Shown here piece after piece: positions 1-8,103 of a stretch of 64,000 bases of DNA. Each line of letters starts with the position of its first letter. Position 1 is the first letter of the stretch. This DNA is from Croceimicrobium sp965279135. Lineage in GTDB: Bacteria; Bacteroidota; Bacteroidia; Flavobacteriales; Schleiferiaceae. The stretch is taken from the NCBI GenBank assembly GCA_965279135.1, contig OZ257133.1, forward strand, positions 2,666,001 to 2,730,000, written 5' to 3'. A program made the translations under genes and the position numbers. The notes below the pieces were generated by a model that worked only from the letters and a program-made list of their open reading frames with translations, did no database searches and was not told the origin of the DNA.

Positions 1-168
1 GCAGTTGGTTTTCACCTTTGGCATGGATTCGCAAGTGCCTTCCAAACCTTTGGTATCAATCATAAACGGTATACCCCGATTATTGAAAAGGTTGGATACG
101 GTTTTTCGGTTATCGTGCCCCTGGCCTATGCCATCATTCCTGTGTTCATTTTAATGGCTAAAAATTAA
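1..168 (+). CDS. sdhC: Succinate dehydrogenase cytochrome b subunit, C-terminal fragment
   Basis: Frame 1 is open from the window edge to a TAA at 166-168 and encodes the last 55 residues of a membrane protein. The segment HLWHGFASAFQTFG followed by a hydrophobic stretch (about VIVPLAYAIIPVFILMA) matches the last two transmembrane helices of the single-polypeptide cytochrome b subunit of Bacteroidota succinate:quinone oxidoreductase. A His in HLWHG is a likely heme ligand by family knowledge. sdhA starts 11 bases later, giving the usual sdhCAB order. The start lies outside the window. Confidence 0.85.
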   Translation, partial: AVGFHLWHGFASAFQTFGINHKRYTPIIEKVGYGFSVIVPLAYAIIPVFILMAKN

Positions 169-179
169 AAGCAATCTCC

Positions 180-2183
180 ATGAAGTTAGATTCGAAAATT
201 CCAGAGGGACCGCTCGAGAAAAAATGGCAGAATCACAAAGCCAATATCCGATTGGTAAACCCTGCCAACAAGAGGAATATCGATGTTATTGTTATTGGAA
301 CGGGATTAGCTGGTAGTTCTGCCGCCGCATCTTTAGCGGAAATGGGCTACAATGTTAAAGCTTTCTGTTTTCAAGATTCTCCGCGTAGGGCGCACTCCAT
401 TGCCGCTCAGGGAGGAATTAATGCAGCAAAAAATTATCAAAATGACGGTGATTCTGTTTACCGTCTGTTTTATGACACCATTAAAGGTGGCGACTACCGC
501 TCACGTGAAGCCAATGTGTATCGCCTTGCTGAAGTATCCGCAAACATTATTGACCAGGCTGTAGCACAAGGAGTGCCTTTCGCTCGAGAGTATGGAGGAA
601 ACCTGGATAACCGTTCATTCGGAGGTGTACAGGTAAGTCGTACCTTCTATGCCAAGGGCCAGACTGGACAGCAACTCTTGCTTGGTGCTTATTCAGCACT
701 CAGCCGTCAAATCTCAAAAGGAAAGGTTAAGATGTATAACCGCCATGAGATGTTGGAAGTAGTTTTAGTTGATGGTAAGGCACGCGGAATTATCGCACGA
801 AATCTTGTTACCGGTGAAATTCAACGCCATGGCGCACATGCAGTGGTGATTGCTTCAGGCGGTTATGGGAATGTATTCTTCCTTTCCACTAATGCCATGG
901 GATCTAATGGCTCCGCGGCCTGGAAGGCTCATAAAAAGGGAGCACATTTTGCAAATCCCTGTTTCACACAAATTCACCCCACTTGTATTCCTGTTTCAGG
1001 AGATCATCAGTCTAAATTGACTTTGATGAGTGAATCTCTTCGAAATGATGGTCGCATCTGGGTACCTAAAGATCGTAAGGACGCTGAAGCTATTAGGGCT
1101 GGAAAGCTCAAGCCCACCGACCTAAGTGAGGAACAGCGAGATTACTACTTAGAGCGCCGTTATCCTTCTTTTGGTAACCTCGTACCTCGTGATGTTGCTT
1201 CCAGAGCGGCCAAAGAGCGTTGTGATGAGGGCTTTGGCGTAAACAAAACCGGTGAAGCAGTTTATCTGGATTTCGCTGCAGCCATTGAGCGCTATGGCAA
1301 AACAGAAGCCAATATCAAGGGAATAGAGAATCCGAGTCCGGAAAAAATCAATGAACTGGGAACTAAGGTTGTTGAGGCTAAGTATGGAAACCTCTTCGCC
1401 ATGTACGAGAAGATTGTAGATGACAATCCCTACCAAACCCCAATGATGATTTACCCAGCTGTGCATTATACAATGGGCGGCATCTGGGTCGACTATAATC
1501 TGATGACCAATGTTCCCGGCATGTTTGCGCTTGGAGAAGCTAATTTTTCGGACCATGGAGCAAATCGCTTAGGAGCATCTGCCTTAATGCAAGGATTAGC
1601 AGATGGCTATTTCGTGATTCCGTACACCATTGGCGATTATTTAGCAGATGAGATTCGTACAGGTGAAATTGACACCAATCACGAAGCATTCGAGCAAGCC
1701 GAGCAAGAAGTGCGCGGCACTATTGATAAACTGATGAATACCGAGGGTAATAGCCATAGTGTTGACCATTTCCACAAGCGATTAGGACGTATTATGTGGG
1801 ATAAATGTGGTATGGCCCGAAACGCCCAAGGTTTGCAAGAAGCCATTAAAGAAATCCGAGAATTAAGAGCTGATTTCTGGAAGAATGTTCGTGTAACGGG
1901 CAAGGCAGATGAAATGAATCCTGAACTGGATAAGGCCATGCGCGTTGCTGATTTCATGGAGCTGGGAGAATTGATGTGTAAAGATGCTCTGGAACGTGAA
2001 GAATCCTGCGGAGGTCATTTCCGTGAAGAATTCCAAACTGAAGAAGGAGAAGCCCTACGTAGGGATGAGGATTTTGCTTTTGTGTCGGCCTGGAAGTACA
2101 CCGGAGACCCAAGCGAATCCGAATTGGTAAAAGAAGAGTTAGTCTTCGAAAATGTCGAACTGAAAACACGTAGTTACAAGTAA
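180..2183 (+). CDS. sdhA: Succinate dehydrogenase flavoprotein subunit
   Basis: This 667-aa protein oxidises succinate to fumarate in the TCA cycle and passes electrons through SdhB to the quinone site in SdhC; it sits on the cytoplasmic face of the inner membrane. The FAD-binding GTGLAG motif is at residues 40-45. HSIAAQGG follows, and its His (about residue 72) is the expected covalent FAD attachment site. Substrate-pocket signatures HPTCIP and HYTMGGIWVDYNL are present, and the C-terminal helical domain ends at a normal length for the Bacteroidota/epsilon type. The ATG lies 11 bases after the sdhC stop, so the genes are almost certainly cotranscribed. Fumarate reductase is the alternative reading; the two cannot be told apart by sequence alone. 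Confidence 0.96.
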   Translation: MKLDSKIPEGPLEKKWQNHKANIRLVNPANKRNIDVIVIGTGLAGSSAAASLAEMGYNVKAFCFQDSPRRAHSIAAQGGINAAKNYQNDGDSVYRLFYDTIKGGDYRSREANVYRLAEVSANIIDQAVAQGVPFAREYGGNLDNRSFGGVQVSRTFYAKGQTGQQLLLGAYSALSRQISKGKVKMYNRHEMLEVVLVDGKARGIIARNLVTGEIQRHGAHAVVIASGGYGNVFFLSTNAMGSNGSAAWKAHKKGAHFANPCFTQIHPTCIPVSGDHQSKLTLMSESLRNDGRIWVPKDRKDAEAIRAGKLKPTDLSEEQRDYYLERRYPSFGNLVPRDVASRAAKERCDEGFGVNKTGEAVYLDFAAAIERYGKTEANIKGIENPSPEKINELGTKVVEAKYGNLFAMYEKIVDDNPYQTPMMIYPAVHYTMGGIWVDYNLMTNVPGMFALGEANFSDHGANRLGASALMQGLADGYFVIPYTIGDYLADEIRTGEIDTNHEAFEQAEQEVRGTIDKLMNTEGNSHSVDHFHKRLGRIMWDKCGMARNAQGLQEAIKEIRELRADFWKNVRVTGKADEMNPELDKAMRVADFMELGELMCKDALEREESCGGHFREEFQTEEGEALRRDEDFAFVSAWKYTGDPSESELVKEELVFENVELKTRSYK

Positions 2184-2200
2184 TTCAAAAACATTTGCTC

Positions 2201-2953
2201 ATGGATCTTAAGTTAAAAATCTGGCGCCAGGCCAATCAAAATAGCAAGGGAGAACTCAAAGACTACGCAATTAGTAATGTAAGTGAGGATAGCTCCTTTT
2301 TAGAAATGATGGATCAGCTTAACGAGGAGCTGATCGAAAAAGGGGAAGAACCAGTAGTATTTGATCACGATTGTCGAGAAGGCATCTGTGGAATGTGCTC
2401 TCTTCACATCAATGGTGAGCCTCATGGACCTCAAAATGCCACCACCACCTGTCAGTTGCATATGCGCAGCTTCAAGGACGGAGATACTATTTTTATCGAA
2501 CCTTGGCGTTCAGCGGCTTTCCCTGTTATTAAAGACCTTTCGGTAAACCGAGATTCCTTTGATCGCATTATTCAGGCTGGCGGATACGTTTCCGTTAACA
2601 CTTCCGGAAATACACTGGATGCTAATGCCCTGCCGGTACCTAAGGCAGATGCGGACGCTTCCTTTAATGCGGCTACTTGCATCGGATGTGGAGCCTGTGT
2701 TGCGGCCTGTCCAAATGCCTCAGCAATGCTTTTTGTTTCCGCTAAAGTTTCTCAATTATCGCTACTCCCACAAGGAAAGGTAGAAGCCAAAGACCGTGTC
2801 CTTAATATGGTAAACCAAATGGATTTGGAAGGTTTTGGTAACTGTTCCAATGTTGGTGCTTGCGCAGAAGAATGCCCAAAGGAAATTTCCTTAGAGAATA
2901 TCGCGAGAATGAATCGGGAGTATTTGGGGGCTTCTTTGGTGAGTAGTAAGTGA
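2201..2953 (+). CDS. sdhB: Succinate dehydrogenase iron-sulfur subunit
   Basis: This is the electron-transfer subunit of complex II, about 250 aa. Three cluster-binding regions are visible: a [2Fe-2S] ferredoxin motif (CREGICGMC, closed by a later Cys in TTTCQLHM), a [4Fe-4S] motif (CIGCGACVAACP) and the [3Fe-4S] ligand set (CSNVGACAEECPKEI). The open frame extends to a TTG at 2195, but the ATG at 2201 (MDLKLKIWRQ) is the more natural start, 17 bases after sdhA. It is the last gene of the sdh operon; a long repeat-filled gap follows. Confidence 0.95.
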   Translation: MDLKLKIWRQANQNSKGELKDYAISNVSEDSSFLEMMDQLNEELIEKGEEPVVFDHDCREGICGMCSLHINGEPHGPQNATTTCQLHMRSFKDGDTIFIEPWRSAAFPVIKDLSVNRDSFDRIIQAGGYVSVNTSGNTLDANALPVPKADADASFNAATCIGCGACVAACPNASAMLFVSAKVSQLSLLPQGKVEAKDRVLNMVNQMDLEGFGNCSNVGACAEECPKEISLENIARMNREYLGASLVSSK

Positions 2954-2954
2954 T

Positions 2955-3397
2955 TAGTAGATAGTAACTAGTAGTTAGTATTTAGTAGTAAGTAGAAAGA
3001 CTTGATTGGGTCCAAGATTATTGAGCCCAGCAAAAAACTATACTAGTTCCTTTCTCATATCTCAGTTCTCAAAGCGCAGCGATCTCAATTCTAGTAGATA
3101 GTAGTAAGTAGCTAGTAGTAATTAGAAAGACTTGATTGGTTCTAGGATTATTGAGCCCGGCTAAAAACTATACTAGCGCTTTTCTCATATCTCAGCTCTC
3201 AAAGCGAAGCGATCTCAATACTAGTAGATAGTAGTTAGTAGTTAGTAGTTAGTAGTTAGTAGAAGGTAGAAAGACTTAAGAGCGTTCAATAGCATTGAAT
3301 TAGGCTAAAAAACATTGCTCTCTAGGTTCTATGATTTAGGCTCTAAGCTCTCATATCTCAATACTTAAAACGTAGGGATCTCAATACTAGTAGATAG
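2955..3397. repeat. Degenerate tandem repeat, three copies of about 130-166 bp plus a partial fourth
   Basis: Three head-to-tail units begin with TAGTAGATAG at 2955, 3092 and 3222, and a fourth truncated start lies at 3388. Unit lengths are 137, 130 and 166 bp. Units 1 and 2 are nearly identical along their length, sharing AGAAAGACTTGATTGG, AAAAACTATACTAG, TCTCATATCTCAG and GATCTCAAT. Unit 3 is diverged and longer but keeps the TAGTAG-rich head and the TCTCATATCTCA and GATCTCAATAC tail. The heads are short-period runs of GTAGTTA. Frequent TAG triplets make coding unlikely. Confidence 0.9.
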
Positions 3398-3564
3398 ACC
3401 TAATAGAGGACAATATCAGGTACGTACAGGTATCTAGGTTCTAATAACTAAGCTCTACGTTCCAAGTTCTCACATCTCACATCCCACATCCCACATCTTA
3501 ACACCCACCCCACAACAGTGCCGGTTTGGCTATCTTCCCTACCTTGCCGAAACAAAAACCCCTT
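3398..3564. other. Non-coding spacer with CTCACATC/CCCACATC short repeats
   Basis: This remainder of the roughly 610-base gap between sdhB and the next gene has no supported gene. Positions 3468-3500 hold a short-period run built from CTCACATC and CCCACATC units, related in texture to the TCTCATATCTCA tails of the preceding repeat. An in-frame TTG at 3526 extends the downstream open frame, but it precedes the signal peptide and is not a convincing start. Confidence 0.6.
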
Positions 3565-4365
3565 ATGAGATACCTACTCTGCTTACTGTGTCTTCCCTTA
3601 TTGTATAGTTGTTCCGATAGCGGCTCAGAAAAACAAAGTTTTAAATGGGATTTTAGACAGAATCGGAAGTTCGTTTATTCGTTTTTTCAAACCGTAGATG
3701 GGGAAAATCAATTGGCGGCAAATGATTCTGCCCGGAAAACCTTCATTACCGGATATGGACGGCTTAATGTAAAGGTTAAAAGCCCTGAATATGCAGACAT
3801 CAGCCTGTCAGACTTCAAGTTTAGCATGGTTGAATACAACCTGGATGGCAGCAAGAATGAGACCTCGCAGGACCAAGCAGATGGCATTGAGGTAGAAGAT
3901 TTTAAACCGGATGGTAGCTTTGAAAATGGAAACCTTGATCTTCTATTCGAAGTTCTCTTTCCCCTACCCAAATCGAAAATCGCAGTAGGTGAAACCGATA
4001 CCTTGGCGATTGAATATCCCTTTCCGACCAACTCAAAGCCCTTAACCAATAAGGGATATCAGGCTCTGAACTTCGTAGGCTATGAGGACTTTGAAGGAAG
4101 AAACTGTGCGGTAATTGAAAGTGAAATCCTCATTGATAAATTGGAAATCCCGCAGGACCTAGAAGGTGATTACGAGTCTTCTTCCACCGGTTCTGCTCGT
4201 TACTATTTTGACCTGGAAAAAGGTTACATGGTTGGATGTGATATTGAAAACCTCATCCAATCCTTTCTGAATATCCCGGCCGAGGAGTCAATGAACACCT
4301 TTTTCTGGCGTATGAAGAGTCTCAATAAGTATCGGATTCGTTTAGAAAGCATTGAAGAGATTTAA
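3565..4365 (+). CDS. Hypothetical lipoprotein
   Basis: From the ATG at 3565 the protein (266 aa) begins MRYLLCLLCLPLLYSCSDSG, a lipoprotein signal peptide with a lipobox ending at Cys16; an upstream TTG at 3526 would bury this signal and is rejected. The mature protein is soluble, mostly beta in appearance, with no motif I recognise. A region near residues 160-240 (LNFVGYEDFEGRNCAVIESE and following) recalls the uncharacterised DUF6263-like lipoproteins, but this is only an impression. A rhomboid gene starts 3 bases after the stop, so the two are probably cotranscribed. Confidence 0.75.
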   Translation: MRYLLCLLCLPLLYSCSDSGSEKQSFKWDFRQNRKFVYSFFQTVDGENQLAANDSARKTFITGYGRLNVKVKSPEYADISLSDFKFSMVEYNLDGSKNETSQDQADGIEVEDFKPDGSFENGNLDLLFEVLFPLPKSKIAVGETDTLAIEYPFPTNSKPLTNKGYQALNFVGYEDFEGRNCAVIESEILIDKLEIPQDLEGDYESSSTGSARYYFDLEKGYMVGCDIENLIQSFLNIPAEESMNTFFWRMKSLNKYRIRLESIEEI

Positions 4366-4368
4366 TCC

Positions 4369-5364
4369 TTGATTTTCAAGACTGCAAATCCCGGTTTTTT
4401 TCCTGTAATCACAGCCAGTGTAGGAATCATCTGTATCGGGCTATTTGTAGGTATTAATCTCGAAGAGAGTTTGGATAGCTGGGATGCTTATCGACGCTGG
4501 GGCGCTCCTTCTCCCTCAGATATTTTCAGTGGCAGCTATTGGGGCTTAGTTAGCTCCAACTTCCTACATCTTAAGGGCTGGCACATCGCTTTTAATCTAT
4601 TTTGGCTTTGGTTTTTTGGCCAAAAAATAGAATTCGAAAAAGGTAAACCATTTTACATTTTTTTAATCCTAAGCTCAGCTTTGATAAGCTCCTTAGCTGA
4701 ATTGGGATTCACTAACGACTCAGGTATAGGTTTCTCAGGAATAGGGTATGCCATGTTCGGTTATATCTGGATCAAGAGCCGTTACTCGGAGAACTTTAGA
4801 TACTATTTGCATCAATCAATTATTATCCTTTTTCTGGTCTGGCTGGTATTCTGCTATATCCTTACCATTACCGATATTTGGGTAGTCGGCAATGCCGCCC
4901 ATTTCTTTGGGATGATTTGGGGTATGCTTATCGCTTATGGCGAAACTCAAAACCAAATTAGGGCCTGGCTCATGAACACGGGATTTTTCGTTTTAGTCGC
5001 TACCGCAATCCTTTGGAACCCCTATGCCACCTCCTGGCTTATGCATAAAGCATATACGCTGCATCTGGCAGGAGAACTGGAATCAGCCTCCGAATACTAC
5101 GAACAAATACTAGAACGTGATCCGGATAATTTTCTGGCGAATGACAATTACCCCTCACTTAGAATCGATCTTCTTCAGCAAAGAGCCTTTAGCAAACACA
5201 GTGATAAGGACTATGAAGGCGCGAGGGAAATTTACAATGAACTTTTGGAGTTAGATCCGGATAATGAATGGGCTAAGGAAAACCTCAAACGACTCCCTCT
5301 TTCCTATTCTGATGAATATCTTAACTATCCTGATTATACGAATCAAAATGCAAAGTCAAACTGA
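4369..5364 (+). CDS. Rhomboid-family intramembrane serine protease with C-terminal TPR repeats
   Basis: This 331-aa protein has about six transmembrane helices in its first 215 residues. Rhomboid hallmarks are present: HLKGWHIAFN in the second helix region, the catalytic Ser in GFSGIGYAMFG, and the catalytic His in GNAAHFFGMIWG. The family cleaves membrane-anchored proteins within the bilayer. After the last helix come two TPR-like units (ELESASEYYEQILERDPDN and DYEGAREIYNELLELDPDN), presumably cytoplasmic. The start is a TTG 3 bases after the preceding stop; no ATG precedes the catalytic core, so the rare start is accepted. The stop overlaps the next ATG (TGATG). Confidence 0.85.
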   Translation: MIFKTANPGFFPVITASVGIICIGLFVGINLEESLDSWDAYRRWGAPSPSDIFSGSYWGLVSSNFLHLKGWHIAFNLFWLWFFGQKIEFEKGKPFYIFLILSSALISSLAELGFTNDSGIGFSGIGYAMFGYIWIKSRYSENFRYYLHQSIIILFLVWLVFCYILTITDIWVVGNAAHFFGMIWGMLIAYGETQNQIRAWLMNTGFFVLVATAILWNPYATSWLMHKAYTLHLAGELESASEYYEQILERDPDNFLANDNYPSLRIDLLQQRAFSKHSDKDYEGAREIYNELLELDPDNEWAKENLKRLPLSYSDEYLNYPDYTNQNAKSN

Positions 5365-5873
5365 TGGTGCCTGATGAACTTAGTTATTCTCGAGGGGCGA
5401 GCTACAGCGGATTCCCGTTTTATCTTGGAATCCTAATCATAGCAGCTTCGATATTTCAATTGATCAACACTCCTGTAATTGAATTAAAAGTCGTTTGTGG
5501 AATAATCATCCTATTGGCTTGGGTACCCCTTATGGCGCTTAGGGGTATCAAAATTGACCATCGCGAAAAAATCCTCTTTGAATACTTCAATTTTCTCCTC
5601 TTTAAAATCACCTATAGGAGAACTAAACTCGATGAATATGATACTGTCTATTTAAGGCTTTACAGTAGAGACACTGAGTTTGTGCACGGCAGAATAGCTT
5701 CTAATACTATGGTTTATACTCGAGAATACGAACTCTTTTTCCGCAATAAGATAGATGGCCTGCTATTTTTTGAAACCACAAATTATGATCAGGCCCGTAA
5801 AGTATTGCAAGAGGTTTCCATGAAGCTTCAATTCGAAGCTGTAGATGGTTATAAAGAAAAAAGAGCCAAGTAG
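5364..5873 (+). CDS. Hypothetical membrane protein with two N-terminal transmembrane helices
   Basis: This 169-aa protein has two hydrophobic helices (about residues 18-35 and 42-58) followed by a soluble domain. The layout resembles bacterial membrane proteins with a PH-like domain, but no diagnostic motif is visible. Its ATG overlaps the rhomboid stop by one base, so translation is probably coupled and the product may act with the rhomboid at the membrane. It is last in a three-gene run (lipoprotein, rhomboid, this gene). Confidence 0.75.
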   Translation: MVPDELSYSRGASYSGFPFYLGILIIAASIFQLINTPVIELKVVCGIIILLAWVPLMALRGIKIDHREKILFEYFNFLLFKITYRRTKLDEYDTVYLRLYSRDTEFVHGRIASNTMVYTREYELFFRNKIDGLLFFETTNYDQARKVLQEVSMKLQFEAVDGYKEKRAK

Positions 5874-6009
5874 CGAAGAGTATTACAAGTGGAATTCAGG
5901 GAAAACCCATTTTAAATTGGTTAAAAAACCCCTATCCAAAAAAGGTTTGTATCTATTTATCTTGCTTGAATTGATTTCCATCTTTTAAGCTTCCAAAACA
6001 AACCTAAAC

Positions 6010-6744
6010 ATGAATAATCCTTTTTTAATTCAGCCGGAGCTTCGTTATGGTGCTCCCGTCTGTGATGAAATCCTAATTGGCAGGTATTTTACAATCGGCT
6101 ACTCCTGGTACTTTCGTCAGGCTAAGTGGACCCTTGAGATAATAAATCGAAATGATTACCTGCTTAGTGAAGTGGAACGAAGAGACAAGTTTCGTGCAGA
6201 TGTAAGGCTTCCTCGGCGATTTAGAGCCGGCTTAGAGGCCTATAAAAACTCAGGATATGATCGAGGGCATCTGGTAGCAAGCGCAAACAATGATGTTCTC
6301 GACATTCAGAACAGCGAAACCTTTCTGCTCTCGAACATGTCACCGCAAAAGCCCGAATTCAATCGAGAAATTTGGAGAATACTGGAGGAAGCTGTCCGAA
6401 AACTGAATGATCAGGATAACATTCTTGAAACCTATGTTTTAACCTGCCCTGTCTTTCTTTTCGATCGGCAAATTGAAACTATTGGTGATAATAAAGATGA
6501 CTATGGTATTGACATACCGATACCTCATGCCTTTGTAAAAAGCATTCTAGCTGAGGACCATAATGGAAAGCTCAAACTTTGGACATTTCTAATGGAAAAC
6601 AAAGAACTGCCTGGGCGAATTGAGGACTATCTGGTAAACACCTTTGATGCCGAACAAATAGTCGGGGGTAGATTTTGGGATCGCATTAGTGATGAGGATA
6701 TTTACTCGCAAAAGGAAAAACCAAATCGAATCTGGGACTACTAA
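6010..6744 (+). CDS. DNA/RNA non-specific endonuclease (NUC1/NucA type)
   Basis: This 244-aa protein carries the beta-beta-alpha-metal nuclease signature: DRGHLVAS (about residues 88-95, with the general-base His) and, downstream, LSNMSPQKPEFNREIW, which supplies the metal-coordinating Asn and the second conserved motif. Family members hydrolyse DNA and RNA with a divalent metal. Unlike most secreted NucA relatives, no signal peptide is seen at the N-terminus (MNNPFLIQPELRYGAP), so the enzyme may stay in the cytoplasm or the start may be misplaced. No inhibitor gene is adjacent. Confidence 0.88.
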   Translation: MNNPFLIQPELRYGAPVCDEILIGRYFTIGYSWYFRQAKWTLEIINRNDYLLSEVERRDKFRADVRLPRRFRAGLEAYKNSGYDRGHLVASANNDVLDIQNSETFLLSNMSPQKPEFNREIWRILEEAVRKLNDQDNILETYVLTCPVFLFDRQIETIGDNKDDYGIDIPIPHAFVKSILAEDHNGKLKLWTFLMENKELPGRIEDYLVNTFDAEQIVGGRFWDRISDEDIYSQKEKPNRIWDY

Positions 6745-6909
6745 ACTGCCTCATTCAATTTAAAACAAGCATAGTAAATCGGAAGTGAGCATGAACTTAA
6801 GGAACTAAAAGTTCAGCTAGCCGTTTGGAAACACATATATCACTTTTTGGTTGGGTCATCCAAAGGCATTGAAATACATTGCTGTAAATTAATGTTTTAA
6901 ACCTAACCT

Positions 6910-7548
6910 ATGAGGAAGCTCTTTTTCATTTTACTCTGTTCTGCCATTTGTATTCCATTAAGCGCCGGATATCGAACTACGGTTTCGCAATTGTGGTATT
7001 TAACCGGAAATCATGATTGCGTCGCATATCTGGTTACAGTTTGGGATGACCATAATAGTGACGATCCACATCTCTGGACAGCTCGGTCTTCTAAAATAAT
7101 CCTCTCAGATGCCTGTGATGATGGAATTGGTGGGCAACAGGTGTCGAATTTCGCCACCCTATACGCTGTAATTCATGAAATCGTTCTTGAGGGAGATTGT
7201 GAAGTGTTACGAGTTAAAGTATATCGGGGCTCATCAAATCTAATGGCTCAGGGATCCATCAATCTGTGCGAGGGTATGGTAAACGGCAAAAAAACTATGA
7301 AGCCAATCAGGCCGGTAAGCCTCTTTCCTAGCCCTATTGAAAAGGAGCTTATTGTAGAGCACCCCGATCTTGAATCGGGAAAGCTATTCGTTCTGAGTAA
7401 TTCCGGTCAATTCTTACTGCAAGAAGACCTAAACGGCCCTAATGGCAGCACCACAATTGCACTTGACCAACTCATACCTGGAATCTACCTGATCCTTATT
7501 CAGGATAAAGCCCAAACGATATATACAGAACGATTAATAAAGAAATAA
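6910..7548 (+). CDS. Small secreted protein with T9SS C-terminal sorting domain
   Basis: This 212-aa protein has a signal peptide (MRKLFFILLCSAICIPLSAG), a central domain of about 100 residues, and a C-terminal sorting domain from about residue 132 (SLFPSPIEKELIVEHPDLES, ending GIYLILIQDK and a basic KK tail), which directs export across the outer membrane by the type IX system. The central domain contains VTVWDD, SKIILSDACDD and a Cys-rich pattern also present in the next gene's product. Function unknown. Confidence 0.8.
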   Translation: MRKLFFILLCSAICIPLSAGYRTTVSQLWYLTGNHDCVAYLVTVWDDHNSDDPHLWTARSSKIILSDACDDGIGGQQVSNFATLYAVIHEIVLEGDCEVLRVKVYRGSSNLMAQGSINLCEGMVNGKKTMKPIRPVSLFPSPIEKELIVEHPDLESGKLFVLSNSGQFLLQEDLNGPNGSTTIALDQLIPGIYLILIQDKAQTIYTERLIKK

Positions 7549-7557
7549 CCTAAAGAG

Positions 7558-7941
7558 ATGAAAACGAGAGTACTATGTTTATTTATTCTGTTAGGATTGG
7601 CAAGTAGTTTCCAAGCGGCGCCCTATGCTCTTATCAATGACCATTGGGAGCGACATGGATGTCATTATTGGAAAGTGACAATCTGGGATGATAATGGCAC
7701 CCCGCATGATACTTCTGATGATTCCAAAATAGTCACCGATACCATGAATGATTGCGATGACCCACCAATAAATCGAAAAAAAAATGCACGAATCTCAGAG
7801 GATAGTTTCAACGCTATAGTTAGTCAAAGCTATTCAGCAGTCAATTCTCGAGGAGATAGCTGTCAGTTTTATAAAGTTGAGTTAAAAGATGGTCAAGAAC
7901 TAAATCTCGTCCAAAAACTGATTGTTGGCAATTGCCGCTAG
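7558..7941 (+). CDS. Small secreted protein, paralogue of the preceding gene's N-terminal domain
   Basis: This 127-aa protein has a signal peptide (MKTRVLCLFILLGLASSFQA) and one domain matching the upstream product: VTIWDD against VTVWDD, SKIVTDTMNDCDD against SKIILSDACDD, and SCQFYKVELKDG against DCEVLRVKVYRG. It lacks the T9SS tail, so it should be periplasmic or released by another route. Four Cys in the mature part could form disulfides. It starts 9 bases after the previous stop and is followed by a clear terminator. Function unknown. Confidence 0.78.
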   Translation: MKTRVLCLFILLGLASSFQAAPYALINDHWERHGCHYWKVTIWDDNGTPHDTSDDSKIVTDTMNDCDDPPINRKKNARISEDSFNAIVSQSYSAVNSRGDSCQFYKVELKDGQELNLVQKLIVGNCR

Positions 7942-7963
7942 CATCGGCCCTTTGACCAAGCTC

Positions 7964-7993
7964 AAAAACCCGCTAATTTTTCAGCGGGTTTTT
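7964..7993 (+). terminator. Rho-independent terminator
   Basis: An 11-bp perfect stem (AAAAACCCGCT / AGCGGGTTTTT) with an 8-base loop ends in a T-run, 22 bases after the stop of the 127-aa secreted protein. Confidence 0.9.
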
Positions 7994-8074
7994 ACTAATA
8001 AACAAGGATCAGTTCCCAAGCCAATAAGGCTGCCAAATAAGCGTTAAAGCCTCATTCGGAATTTTATTAATCCG

Positions 8075-8082
8075 TACTTTTG
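8075..8082 (+). promoter_or_regulatory. -7 promoter box TACTTTTG
   Basis: Perfect match to the Bacteroidota -7 consensus TAnnTTTG. The TTG at 8080, which opens the downstream frame, is the end of this box, so translation must start further downstream (TTG at 8104). No clear -33 TTTG is seen at the expected distance. Confidence 0.65.
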
Positions 8083-8103
8083 CCCACCCTAAAGGAAATT
8101 GGA

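Noticed and set aside
1149..1556. Open frame on the minus strand inside sdhA (135 codons)
   Set aside because: It lies wholly within a well-supported gene, and its translation has no recognisable domain; it is a shadow frame.
3468..3500. CTCACATC/CCCACATC run as a possible CRISPR remnant
   Set aside because: The units are about 8 bp with no spacers, and there are no cas genes; it is a short-period simple repeat.
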